Source: Parachryseolinea silvisoli (GTDB taxonomy: Bacteria > Bacteroidota > Bacteroidia > Cytophagales > Cyclobacteriaceae). From it: a DNA stretch of 64,000 bases. The position numbers and the translations under genes were made by a program. The stretch spans positions 310,001-374,000 of the forward strand of contig NZ_JAIOAO010000002.1 in assembly GCF_021190955.1 (NCBI RefSeq). The letters are read 5' to 3'. Within the stretch, counting starts at the first letter, position 1. Every line of letters starts with the position of its first letter. Positions 51,676 through 60,529 of this stretch are shown in pieces. Below the pieces are notes generated by a model that had not been told where the DNA came from, searched no databases, and was given only the letters and a program-made list of their open reading frames with translations.

Positions 51676-52866
51676 TTAGCCTGCCAGTTCGTTTACGGCC
51701 ATCCAGGCCATTAAGCCGGGACCAATGGCCAGGGCGTCTTCATCAATGTTAAAGGTGGGCGTGTGCACGTACGAGGTAAGGCCCTTCGCATCGTTTCGTG
51801 TACCCAGCCGGTAGAATGACGCCGGAATCACCTGTGAGTAGTAGGCAAAGTCTTCCGCCCCCAGGGTAATGTCGATGTCGTGTACATTTTCCTGGCCCAC
51901 ATAGGCCTCGGCCGCTACCCGCAACCGGCGGGTAAGTTCAGGGTTGTTTTCCAGGTATGGATAACCGTGAGAGATCTCTACCTCGCACCGTCCGCCCATG
52001 CCTTCCGCCAGGCTCTCGGCCATTTTCTGGATCTTCTGCAAGCCCGACGCGCGCCACGTTTCATTCATGGCCCGGAAGGTACCGGCGATCCGTACTTCAT
52101 CGGGAATAATATTTGTCGCTCCCTTGCCCACGATGTCTCCGAAAGTGAGTACGGTAGGTTGCTTGGGGCTGGCGTTGCGACTGATGATTTGCTGCAGGGC
52201 AATGATGATATGCGAGGCAATCACGATCGGGTCTATGGCCAGTTCCGGCGCGGCACCGTGGCCTCCCTTGCCAATCACCCGCAGGTAAATCTCGTCGGCA
52301 CTTGCCATATACATACCTTCGCGAAAGCCGATCTTACCGGCTGGCAGCAGGGGGAATACGTGTTGCCCAATGATGCCGACCGGCCGGGGATTTTCCAGCG
52401 CACCATCGCGAATCATATAGGAAGCTCCTCCGGGATTTTTCTCTTCCCCCGGCTGGAACAAAAAACGTACGGTACCTTCAAACTGATCTTTTACCTCGTT
52501 CAGAATGCGGGCTGTGCCCAGCAGTGAAGAAGTGTGTACATCGTGTCCGCAGGCGTGCATCACCCCCGGGTTGGTGGATTTATAAGGCACGTCGTTTGCT
52601 TCTACGATGGGTAGCGCATCCATGTCGGCGCGCAGGGCGATGGTCTTGCGTGTAGGGTTCTTACCCGCTACTTCGGCCACCAGGCCGGTACCCGCCATGC
52701 GGGTAATGTTGGTAATGCCAAACGAGCGTAGTTGTTCCTCCACGTACTTCACCGTGTTTACTTCCTGATAGGAGAGCTCCGGGTTGGCGTGTATGTGACG
52801 GCGGATGGCTACGGTTTTGGCACTGTGCGCTTGCGACAGTGATTTTATTTTTTCAAGGAGACTCAT
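51676..52866 (-). CDS. M20 family amidohydrolase (N-acyl-amino acid or hippurate hydrolase type)
   Basis: A 396-residue di-zinc hydrolase beginning at the ATG at 52864-52866 (MSLLEKIKSLSQAHSAKTV); the longer frame adds 61 residues of no family similarity. Motifs are IRRHIHANPELSYQE, ALRADMDALPI, MHACGHDVHTSSLLG (metal ligands and Cys), FLFQPGEEKNPGGA and a C-terminal LGAEDFAYY. No signal peptide is present, so it is probably cytosolic. The subfamily hydrolyses acylated amino acids or indoleacetyl conjugates; the substrate is not evident from the context. Confidence 0.92.
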   Translation of the reverse strand: MSLLEKIKSLSQAHSAKTVAIRRHIHANPELSYQEVNTVKYVEEQLRSFGITNITRMAGTGLVAEVAGKNPTRKTIALRADMDALPIVEANDVPYKSTNPGVMHACGHDVHTSSLLGTARILNEVKDQFEGTVRFLFQPGEEKNPGGASYMIRDGALENPRPVGIIGQHVFPLLPAGKIGFREGMYMASADEIYLRVIGKGGHGAAPELAIDPIVIASHIIIALQQIISRNASPKQPTVLTFGDIVGKGATNIIPDEVRIAGTFRAMNETWRASGLQKIQKMAESLAEGMGGRCEVEISHGYPYLENNPELTRRLRVAAEAYVGQENVHDIDITLGAEDFAYYSQVIPASFYRLGTRNDAKGLTSYVHTPTFNIDEDALAIGPGLMAWMAVNELAG

Positions 52867-53117
52867 GGTTTCTAATCGTGCTTCCAAAAGTAACGCTACC
52901 CGGTCAGATTGAAAAAGAATATCCTTTATTCTGCATGCCGACTGAATTGATGATTTTTTTCGCTTTTGGAGAGTATTTGTTAGGGTTTCCGGGCATTTCT
53001 TTGTCTGGTATGATATGACCCGCCAACCGGGCGTCAAACCCTTGATCAAACATTCTTTGTGAATACAAACTTATCCTCGCATATTCGGACCTTTCATTTC
53101 AAAAAATTCTAACCTTA

Positions 53118-55031
53118 ATGTACCTACGCACAAACATTTTCGCGGCGTTCACGATGCTGTCGTGCTCAGTGGCCTTCGCCCAGCAGCGCGACGGAATGGA
53201 AACGCTGAAGCTCGACGACATGTCGGCATTCAAAACCCAGGCGGGTAACTGGCAGATCGTCGGCGACGTGGTCATTGACCGCACCGTTGACGTACACCAC
53301 GAAGACGCCGCCCCGGCCGCCGAGACCGGCAAAAAGAAAAAGGGCAAGAAAGAAGAAGTTGCGACCGTTGCTCCCCAAGCGGTACGCTTTACTGCCGGCA
53401 AAGGCATCTTGTTGAACCTGAACGACAACACTAAAAAGGATAACCTCGTCACCAACTTCGAGCACGGCGACATTGAATTGTCCCTGGAAGTTATGCTTCC
53501 CAAAGGCTCCAACTCGGGTTTATACCTGCAAGGACGCTACGAAGTCCAGCTGTTTGACAGTTGGGGAGCAAAGAGCGCCAAGTACTCCGACATTGGCGGC
53601 ATCTACCGTAACTGGGAGAACGAACCCGGCAAAATATACCTTGGCAAAGCCCCGCTCAGCAACCCCTCTAAGGCTCCCGGCTTGTGGCAGACGCTGAAAA
53701 TCTCTTTCCGTGCGCCGAAGTTCGATACCAATGGTAAGAAAATTGCTAACGCTCGTTTTGTATCCGTTGAATTGAACGGCGTTAAAATACATGACAACGT
53801 AGAAGTGCCGCTGCCCACCGGTGGCCCCGTTGAAAACAACGAGACGGCCAAGGGTCCCATCATGATCCAAGGCGACCACGGTGCCGTGGCCTTCCGCAAC
53901 GTCCGCTACAAACTGATGAAAGAAGGTACTGCGTCTGTTAGCGACGTCGCTTTCAAAGCCTACAAAGGCAATTTCAAAGCTGTATCAGAATTCGCCACTG
54001 CCAAACCGGTAAAGACCGGCACTTCGCCGTCACTGACGTGCGATGTACTGGACGACGAGAATGGCTACGGTATTGTCTATACCGGTAAAGTTACGGTACC
54101 GGCCGACGGCAAATACACTTTCCGTCTGGGCTATACCGGTGGCGTTGTATTTACTGTAAATGACGAAACCCTTGTTGACGTGCAACGCCCCGATGCCGGC
54201 GGCTGGGACGAAGGTTCCATCACGCTGAAGGCTGGTTCGTATCCTTTTGTGATTGCCAACTTCAAGGATGCATCGTGGATGCCCCCGCGCCTTGGCCTGA
54301 CCGTACAAACGGATGGCACGTATCCTGTGACCCTAAATGCCTATAACTCGTTTCCGCCGGACGACGAACCCACCACTCCGATCCTGATCGCTGTCGGGTC
54401 ACAGCCTAAACTGCTCCGTGCCTTTATCAACTTCGATGGCCGTCGCAGCAAGCGCCTCACCCACACCATCGGCGTAGGCGAACCTGGCGGCATTAACTAT
54501 GTATACGACCTGGGCTCGGGCAACCTGGCCGCTGTCTGGCGCGGTGACTTCGTAGACGCTACTCCTATGTGGCATGACCGTGGCGACGGTTCGTTCCGTC
54601 CGCTGGGTGCTGTACAATATTTGTTCATTGGCCAGCCGCTGGCTTTCCTGCCTGGTGCGAATGACGCCTTCCCCGAAACAGCCAACGAGTATCGCTCAAA
54701 AGGATATACCGTAGACCCTGCCACGGGCCGCCCGGTATTTAAGTACCTGTACAAGGGCCTGGAAGTAAGCGACAAAGTATACCCCGAAGACAACGAGCGT
54801 ATCCTCACGCACGAAGTGACGATTAAAGATCGCGGTACTCAAACCGGTTTATATTACAAGCTGGCGGAAGGCAGCAGTATCCTGTCGTTGCCCGACGGCA
54901 GCTATGCCATCAACGACAAGCAGTACTATGTAAAACCTACGGGACAGGCTACCATCCGTGAAGTTGGCGGTAGGAAAGAGCTGGTTGTACCTGTAACCGG
55001 TAACACGGTAAAATATTCTGTCATTTGGTAA
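53118..55031 (+). CDS. secreted DUF1080 (3-keto-disaccharide hydrolase fold) and PA14 domain protein
   Basis: A 637-residue exported protein with signal peptide (about 1-22). A DUF1080 concanavalin-like domain spans about 30-275, with GDIELSLEVMLPKGSNSGLYLQGRYEVQLFDS and GIYRNWENEPGK as family landmarks. It is interrupted near residue 72 by a charged insert (TGKKKKGKKEE). A PA14-like domain follows (about 300-410, YGIVYTGKVTVPADGKYTFRL), then a C-terminal beta region with GVGEPGGINYVYDLGSG and YAINDKQYYV. DUF1080 proteins include 3-keto-glycoside hydrolases and lyases. Whether the catalytic residues are kept here is not clear. The next gene begins 14 bases after it. Confidence 0.88.
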   Translation: MYLRTNIFAAFTMLSCSVAFAQQRDGMETLKLDDMSAFKTQAGNWQIVGDVVIDRTVDVHHEDAAPAAETGKKKKGKKEEVATVAPQAVRFTAGKGILLNLNDNTKKDNLVTNFEHGDIELSLEVMLPKGSNSGLYLQGRYEVQLFDSWGAKSAKYSDIGGIYRNWENEPGKIYLGKAPLSNPSKAPGLWQTLKISFRAPKFDTNGKKIANARFVSVELNGVKIHDNVEVPLPTGGPVENNETAKGPIMIQGDHGAVAFRNVRYKLMKEGTASVSDVAFKAYKGNFKAVSEFATAKPVKTGTSPSLTCDVLDDENGYGIVYTGKVTVPADGKYTFRLGYTGGVVFTVNDETLVDVQRPDAGGWDEGSITLKAGSYPFVIANFKDASWMPPRLGLTVQTDGTYPVTLNAYNSFPPDDEPTTPILIAVGSQPKLLRAFINFDGRRSKRLTHTIGVGEPGGINYVYDLGSGNLAAVWRGDFVDATPMWHDRGDGSFRPLGAVQYLFIGQPLAFLPGANDAFPETANEYRSKGYTVDPATGRPVFKYLYKGLEVSDKVYPEDNERILTHEVTIKDRGTQTGLYYKLAEGSSILSLPDGSYAINDKQYYVKPTGQATIREVGGRKELVVPVTGNTVKYSVIW

Positions 55032-55045
55032 ATCGCACGATCATC

Positions 55046-56998
55046 ATGAACAAGCTGATAAAGAAATTATTCCTTTTGGGCCTGGCAGCATGTACCCTCC
55101 TGCCAGTGGAGGCGCAAGTGAAAGCCCCCACAGAAGACGACTATTATAAGATTATCACCATTCCTACTCCGGAAGGTATACTGCTCGAAGTAGGTGGCGT
55201 TGCCACGCTGCCCGACGGACGCATTGCCCTGTCTACACGCCGCGGCGATGTATGGGTGGTTGAAAACGCTGCCATGGTCGACGGCCGTGTGCCGAGCTAT
55301 ACCCTCTTCGCTACCGGCCTGCACGAGCCGCTGGGTCTTGCCTATAAAGACAACGCCCTCTACGCTGCCCAACGCGGCGAGCTCACCAAGCTGGTCGACA
55401 CCGACGGCGACGGCAAAGCCGACGTCTATGAAACAATCTATGCGTGGCCACTCTCCGGTCACTACCACGAATATTCCTTTGGTCCGAAGATCGCGCCAGA
55501 CGGCAGCTTTTTCGTGACAGGGAACGTAGCCTTCGGCGACGAAGAGTGGTGGCGTGGCGAAAGCCGCCAGCCGTGGCGTGGATGGACCATGCACATTTTG
55601 CCGAACGGCACGATGGAACCCTGGGCTACGGGCATGCGCTCACCCTGTGGGTTGGGCATGATCGACGGCGAATTGTTCTACGACGACAACCAGGGTGACT
55701 GGCAAGGTTCCGGTGCGATCTTTCACGTAACTAAAGGAAGCTTTACGGGTCACCCCGCCGGTCTTCGTTGGACAGGCCACCCCAACTCGCCGGTTAAGCT
55801 CACGGCCGATCAGTTCTTTGCCAAGCTCGACGAACGCCGCATTCGTCAGAACGGTCAGGCGGTAAAGCCCGAGAACATCGCCGATGAAAAGAATCCCAAC
55901 CTTCTCTTCGAGGTTAAGAAACAATTCCCGGAAGTACGCCTACCGGCAGTATGGCTGCCACACGGTGTGCTGGGTATCTCTAACTCTGAAATCCTCCGCG
56001 ACGAAACAGCAGGTGGCTTCGGTCCTTTTGCCGGTCAGATCTTTGTAGGCGACCAGGGCCAAAGCAAGATCATGCGGGTTGTGATGGAGAAAGTAAAAGG
56101 CGAGTTCCAGGGTGTAGCCTTCGACTTCCGCTCGGGCTTCCAGTCGGGTGTATTGCGTATGAACTGGGGCCACGACGGCTCCCTGTTTGTCGGTGAAACA
56201 AACCGGGGCTGGGGCTCCGCTGGTACCACCACTTCGGGCTTCCAACGCTTGCTCTGGATGGGGGCTGTGCCGATGGAAATGAAGACTGTTCGCGCGATGC
56301 CTGACGGCTTCGAGATCGAGTTCACCAAACCGGTTGACAAAGCAAAGGCAGAGGACCTGTCATCCTACGAAGGCCGCAGCTTTATCTACAAATACCACTC
56401 GGTATACGGCAGCCCGACTATCAACGACGAGAAGCTAGTCATTAAAGGCGTAAAAGTATCTGACGACGCGATGACCGTGCGACTGGTGATCGACAACCTG
56501 CGTCAGTATTACCTACATGAGCTCATCTTGCCGGGCATCCGCTCGCAAGACGGCTTGCCGGTATTGCACGCCACGGCGTTCTATACCCTCAACAACATTC
56601 CCGACGGTGCACGCCTGGCGCCGGGTCAATACAGCACGAAAAAGTCTGCTGCGGCAGCCCCGGCTAAAACTACTCCAGCTAAAACAACGGCCGCGACAGC
56701 CGCTACTGCTTCGAAGAAAGCTCCCACATATGCTGAGATCGAACCGCTGCTGGTGAAGAACACGTGTACCGCCTGCCACCAGGTCAACAAGCGCCAGGTG
56801 GGCCCGTCCTTTGCCGACGTAGCCAAGCGTAAGTACAGCAACGAGCGCATCGTGCAGCTGATCTATAATCCCGAGCCGAAGAACTGGCCCGAGCACGAGA
56901 CGCCCATGGCGCCGATGCCCCAGGTACCGAAGGCCGAGGCCCTTAAGATTGCCAGCTGGATCAACTCCTTGCGCAAAGAAACCGCGCCGAATCCATAG
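55046..56998 (+). CDS. secreted PQQ/GSDH-like beta-propeller protein with C-terminal cytochrome c domain
   Basis: A 650-residue protein starting at the ATG at 55046 (MNKLIKKLFLLGLAACTLLPVEAQ, signal peptide). The body is a propeller of the sugar-dehydrogenase/sorbosone-dehydrogenase type (GLAYKDNALYAAQRGELTKLVDTDGDGKAD, the DGD region probably binding calcium). An Ala/Lys/Thr-rich linker (about 530-565) leads to a single-heme cytochrome c with CTACH (574-578) and a distal MAPMPQVP methionine. It should accept electrons from a sugar or alcohol in the periplasm. The gene is coupled to the DUF1080/PA14 gene just upstream, and a terminator follows. Confidence 0.9.
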   Translation: MNKLIKKLFLLGLAACTLLPVEAQVKAPTEDDYYKIITIPTPEGILLEVGGVATLPDGRIALSTRRGDVWVVENAAMVDGRVPSYTLFATGLHEPLGLAYKDNALYAAQRGELTKLVDTDGDGKADVYETIYAWPLSGHYHEYSFGPKIAPDGSFFVTGNVAFGDEEWWRGESRQPWRGWTMHILPNGTMEPWATGMRSPCGLGMIDGELFYDDNQGDWQGSGAIFHVTKGSFTGHPAGLRWTGHPNSPVKLTADQFFAKLDERRIRQNGQAVKPENIADEKNPNLLFEVKKQFPEVRLPAVWLPHGVLGISNSEILRDETAGGFGPFAGQIFVGDQGQSKIMRVVMEKVKGEFQGVAFDFRSGFQSGVLRMNWGHDGSLFVGETNRGWGSAGTTTSGFQRLLWMGAVPMEMKTVRAMPDGFEIEFTKPVDKAKAEDLSSYEGRSFIYKYHSVYGSPTINDEKLVIKGVKVSDDAMTVRLVIDNLRQYYLHELILPGIRSQDGLPVLHATAFYTLNNIPDGARLAPGQYSTKKSAAAAPAKTTPAKTTAATAATASKKAPTYAEIEPLLVKNTCTACHQVNKRQVGPSFADVAKRKYSNERIVQLIYNPEPKNWPEHETPMAPMPQVPKAEALKIASWINSLRKETAPNP

Positions 56999-57025
56999 GC
57001 ATCTAAGCTCTATAGCATTGTCCAT

Positions 57026-57057
57026 AATCCCGAAGGAACTCCCTTCGGGATTTTTTT
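57026..57057 (+). terminator. intrinsic terminator after the cytochrome gene
   Basis: AATCCCGAAGG pairs with CCTTCGGGATT around an AACTC loop, followed by a run of T. It ends the two-gene secreted module. Confidence 0.93.
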
Positions 57058-57174
57058 ATGTTCTTGAGTTGGCCGAAATCCATCTAAGTAAATGATAATT
57101 AGAAGCTTGTTTTGAGCCTGGGATATCGGCCAGAAAAATTTTTTAAACTTTTTTCACTTAGCCGTGGCTCCTGC

Positions 57175-57205
57175 TTTGGAAAAATCCGTTCCTCTACTAC
57201 CTTTG
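57175..57205 (+). promoter_or_regulatory. Bacteroidota-type promoter of tRNA-Val
   Basis: TTTG at 57175-57178, a 19-base spacer and TACCTTTG at 57198-57205 match the sigma-ABfr consensus of TTTG and TAnnTTTG. The -7 element ends 14 bases before the tRNA gene. Confidence 0.82.
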
Positions 57206-57219
57206 CAGTCCCAAAATAT

Positions 57220-57294
57220 GGGAGCTTAGCTCAGCTGGTTCAGAGCATCTGCCTTACAAGCAGAGGGTCGGGGGTTCGAACCCCTCAGCTCCCA
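57220..57294 (+). tRNA. tRNA-Val (anticodon TAC)
   Basis: A complete cloverleaf: acceptor GGGAGCT/AGCTCCC, D arm with AGCTCAGCTGGTTCAGAGC, anticodon stem TCTGC/GCAGA around loop CTTACAA with anticodon TAC, and T arm GGGGGTTCGAACCCCTC. The discriminator is A at 57294 and CCA is not encoded (the next bases are CAG). A terminator hairpin follows within a few bases. Confidence 0.97.
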
Positions 57295-57297
57295 CAG

Positions 57298-57327
57298 AAA
57301 AGCCACTCAATCGAGTGGCTTTTTTTA
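57298..57327 (+). terminator. intrinsic terminator after tRNA-Val
   Basis: AAAGCCACTC pairs with GAGTGGCTTT around AATC, followed by a T run, four bases after the tRNA gene. Confidence 0.93.
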
Positions 57328-57343
57328 TTAGCTTGACCCTGTC

Positions 57344-57922
57344 ATGTACGACCTGTTAACACATACCCCGCTGTTCGCTTTTGCCCTTCAGGAAGAAGCC
57401 ACCCATGAGTTTACGGAGTTTGAGCCTCTGTTTGTCGGTGTTGGTAAGCTGAATGCTGCTTTTAGTCTCATGCGACAGATCACCTTGCGGCGGCCGAGCA
57501 TCATCATCAACCTGGGGTCGGCGGGGAGTCAGCTGCATGCGCGGGGAACAGTCGTGTGCTGTACGCAGTTTATTCAACGCGATATGGATGTGACAGCGTT
57601 GGGGTTTGAGAAGTATACCACACCGTTTACCGATCAGCCTGCTGTATTGCGTTATGGATTGACTGCGCCGGGCTTGCCTGAAGGTATTTGCGGCAGTGGC
57701 GATAGCTTTGAAGTGAATCACGCTGCCACGGCGTATGATGTGATCGACATGGAGGCGTATGCCCTGGCCTGGGTAGCGATGAAAGAACAGATTCCTTTCT
57801 TGTGTCTGAAGTATATATCGGACGGCGCCGATGGGCAGGCAGCGACGGATTGGCAGACTTCTGTACGCAGTGCATCCAGTGCTTTAAAAACCGTTATTCA
57901 TAAACTGCGACAACCGCAATAA
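57344..57922 (+). CDS. nucleoside phosphorylase superfamily protein (nucleosidase-like)
   Basis: A 192-residue protein with the phosphorylase/MTAN fold: GVGKLNAAF near residue 32, INLGSAGS near 55, and DVIDMEAYALAWVAMKEQIPFLCLKYISDGADG, in which the Asp-Met-Glu motif and the Asp of SDGAD are the catalytic and base-binding elements. It is shorter than full-length MTAN/SAH nucleosidases (about 230), with a shortened N terminus. The substrate, perhaps methylthioadenosine, S-adenosylhomocysteine or futalosine, cannot be told. Start at the ATG 17 bases after the tRNA terminator. Confidence 0.88.
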   Translation: MYDLLTHTPLFAFALQEEATHEFTEFEPLFVGVGKLNAAFSLMRQITLRRPSIIINLGSAGSQLHARGTVVCCTQFIQRDMDVTALGFEKYTTPFTDQPAVLRYGLTAPGLPEGICGSGDSFEVNHAATAYDVIDMEAYALAWVAMKEQIPFLCLKYISDGADGQAATDWQTSVRSASSALKTVIHKLRQPQ

Positions 57923-58267
57923 CCCCAACGTAGTGGCCACACACTGATTTGCGCCACGTTATTCTATCTATCTCATCAATTGCTGGCTGGTCTATCACGC
58001 GTCGTCGTGTATTTTTCTCTACAAAAATCATCGCTTCACGATGCCGTGGCCTTGGAGGAAATCGCATTGTTGAGTCAACAACACGTATTTTAGCCAAAGT
58101 GGGTACGATCTTTTAAAAACTATTTATGTCTGACCGGCCTGTTCGTCGGTGTAAATGCAGGATTAGTCCATCACACGCATGGTTGAAAACCTCCTGTAAG
58201 TAGTTAACCTGTCTGCTTCGCCAGCTTTTTTCAGCTGTATAAACTCGAAGCGGTAAATATTTAACCT
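57923..58267. other. non-coding gap before otsAB, no recognised element
   Basis: About 345 bases of mixed composition with no open frame of note, no terminator hairpin with a T run and no clear TTTG/TAnnTTTG promoter that I can fix. It probably holds the otsAB promoter. Confidence 0.6.
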
Positions 58268-60469
58268 ATGAAGAGACTCATCGTTGTATCCAATCGCCTG
58301 CCGTACCAAGTGCAGGAGAGTGAGGGTAAAGTCATCCTCCGGCAAAGTGATGGTGGCCTGGTAACGGCCCTGAAAAGCTATTTTGAAGAAGAAGCCCGCA
58401 AGGGTGGTGCTGTTGAAAAACGTTGGGTGGGGGCTGCCGATTTTCCGGAAAAGCGTTGGAAAAAATTCAAGGCACAGGAGGGTACCGAAGCGACCTTTGA
58501 GATCGACCCGATCTTCATTGAGAAAAAAACCTATAATAAGTTCTATAACGGCTTTTGCAACGCCACACTCTGGCCGCTGTTTCATTACTTCCCTTCTTAT
58601 GTAGAATATGATGAGGAGACTTTTCAGGCGTATGAGGCCGTAAACCGCGCGTTCGCCGATATGCTCCTCACCTTCTTGCAACCCGGTGATACATTATGGA
58701 TTCACGACTATCAGTTGCTGTTATTACCCGACATGATCCGGCAAAAACTGCCTGATATCTCCATTGGATTCTTTTTACACATTCCTTTTCCTTCGTATGA
58801 GATCTTCCGGTTGTTACACCGTACCTGGAAAGAGAAGATCATTCGCGGTATGTTGGGAGCGGACCTGGTTGGGTTTCACACGCATGAATATGTGCAGCAT
58901 TTTTTGAAGACGGTGCGCATGGTAGCGGGGCACGATCACCAATTTCGCTCCATTGTAGTAGATAATCGCATCATTAAAACTGACTTATTCCCGCTAGGCA
59001 TCGACTATGCGAAATTCCACGATGCGGCCAATTTGCCGGCCGTGATCGAGCAACGGGATACGATCCGTAAAAACTTTCAAGATAAGAAGATCATATTTTC
59101 CGTTGATCGCCTGGATTATACCAAAGGCGTTACACACCGGCTGGTGGGATTTGAGAAATTCCTGGAGGCTTATCCTGAATGGAAAGAGCAGGTGGTGTTT
59201 GTCCTGGTGGTCGTGCCTTCGCGGCAGATTATTTCCAAGTACAATGAGCGTTTGAAATTAATTGAAGAGCAAGTGGGTAGTATCAACGGCAAGCACTCAA
59301 CGCTGTCGTGGCAACCCATTATTTATAGATATAGCAACCTGGCTTTTGATGAGCTGTGCGCGTTGTATGAAGCAGCAGATGCCGCGTTGATCACACCCTT
59401 GCGCGACGGCATGAACCTTGTAGCAAAGGAATATGTCGCAAGCCGGGCGCAGGAGGATGGTGTGCTGATCTTGAGCGAGCTGGCGGGTGCAGCAAGTGAA
59501 ATGGGCGAGGCATTGTTGGTGAACCCCGTGGATACGATTGATATGGCCAACGCCATTTCTACTGCCTTGACAATGCCTGTACAAGAACAGCGGCACAACA
59601 TGAAGTTGTTGCAAAAACGACTACAAGACTATACCGTCATTCATTGGGTGAATGATTTCCTAAAGCAACTGGAAGATGTGCGTGTTCAACAGCATGAGCA
59701 GGAGACGAAAGCCATCACCGCCAACGTGGCGAAACACATTTCGGACGACTTCCACCACGCGGGTACGCGACACCTATTGTTAGATTATGATGGCACCCTG
59801 GTGCCTTTTGCACGCCACCCGTCACAAGCGCGACCCGATGAGAACCTGTTGAAACTGCTGGGAGAGCTTTCAGCGAATACACAAACCGACATTACGATCA
59901 TCAGCGGACGTGACAGCTCAACGTTGGAGGAATGGTTTAGCAATTTGTCACTTAACCTGGTGGCGGAGCACGGCGCGTCTATCCGTCTCAAGAACGGTCC
60001 GTGGACGCATGGTGAAGCGATTGATCAAACCTGGAAGCCCCTGATCCGTCCGACGCTGGAGCTTTTTGCACAGCGAAGCCCGGGGGCATTTATTGAAGAA
60101 AAGAATCACACGCTCGCATGGCATTATCGCAATGTGGACGCTGAGCTTGGCTTTGTACGCTCACGCGAATTGCTCGACAACCTTTTCCACCTGGTGCGTA
60201 ACGGGCAGTTGCAGATTATCGATGGCAACAAAGTGATCGAGGTGCGTGTAGCTGGCGTCGATAAAGGAAATGCTGCGCGCCGGCTAGTCGATGACCATGC
60301 ATACGATTTCGTGCTAGCCATTGGCGATGATAAGACGGATGAAGATATGTTCCGGGCGTTGACCGAGAAAGCCGTTACGATTAAAGTGGGGGCAGGCCAT
60401 ACCCTTGCACACTACAATATACCGTCACAACAGGGTGTTATTCAACTGCTGAATAAGCTCGCACATTAA
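58268..60469 (+). CDS. fused trehalose-6-phosphate synthase/phosphatase
   Basis: A 733-residue bifunctional enzyme. The N-terminal half (about 1-470) is an OtsA-type GT20 glycosyltransferase opening with IVVSNRLPYQVQ, then WIHDYQLLLLPDMIRQKLPDI and VDRLDYTKGVTHRLVGFEKF, and PLRDGMNLVAKEYV near the end. The C-terminal half (about 490-733) is an OtsB HAD phosphatase with DYDGTLVPF and GDDKTDEDMF. Together they convert UDP-glucose (or another NDP-glucose) and glucose 6-phosphate to trehalose. It has no neighbouring trehalase. Trehalose is a compatible solute and stress protectant. Confidence 0.95.
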   Translation: MKRLIVVSNRLPYQVQESEGKVILRQSDGGLVTALKSYFEEEARKGGAVEKRWVGAADFPEKRWKKFKAQEGTEATFEIDPIFIEKKTYNKFYNGFCNATLWPLFHYFPSYVEYDEETFQAYEAVNRAFADMLLTFLQPGDTLWIHDYQLLLLPDMIRQKLPDISIGFFLHIPFPSYEIFRLLHRTWKEKIIRGMLGADLVGFHTHEYVQHFLKTVRMVAGHDHQFRSIVVDNRIIKTDLFPLGIDYAKFHDAANLPAVIEQRDTIRKNFQDKKIIFSVDRLDYTKGVTHRLVGFEKFLEAYPEWKEQVVFVLVVVPSRQIISKYNERLKLIEEQVGSINGKHSTLSWQPIIYRYSNLAFDELCALYEAADAALITPLRDGMNLVAKEYVASRAQEDGVLILSELAGAASEMGEALLVNPVDTIDMANAISTALTMPVQEQRHNMKLLQKRLQDYTVIHWVNDFLKQLEDVRVQQHEQETKAITANVAKHISDDFHHAGTRHLLLDYDGTLVPFARHPSQARPDENLLKLLGELSANTQTDITIISGRDSSTLEEWFSNLSLNLVAEHGASIRLKNGPWTHGEAIDQTWKPLIRPTLELFAQRSPGAFIEEKNHTLAWHYRNVDAELGFVRSRELLDNLFHLVRNGQLQIIDGNKVIEVRVAGVDKGNAARRLVDDHAYDFVLAIGDDKTDEDMFRALTEKAVTIKVGAGHTLAHYNIPSQQGVIQLLNKLAH

Positions 60470-60529
60470 CTCATAGACAAGCGGTTTATTTTTTTGTACC
60501 TTAGGGTTCACTAATTTATACCGTCTGCT

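Noticed and set aside
52867-53049. 61-residue N-terminal extension of the M20 amidohydrolase
   Set aside because: It contains no signal peptide or domain, and MSLLEKIKSLS is a normal N terminus of the family.
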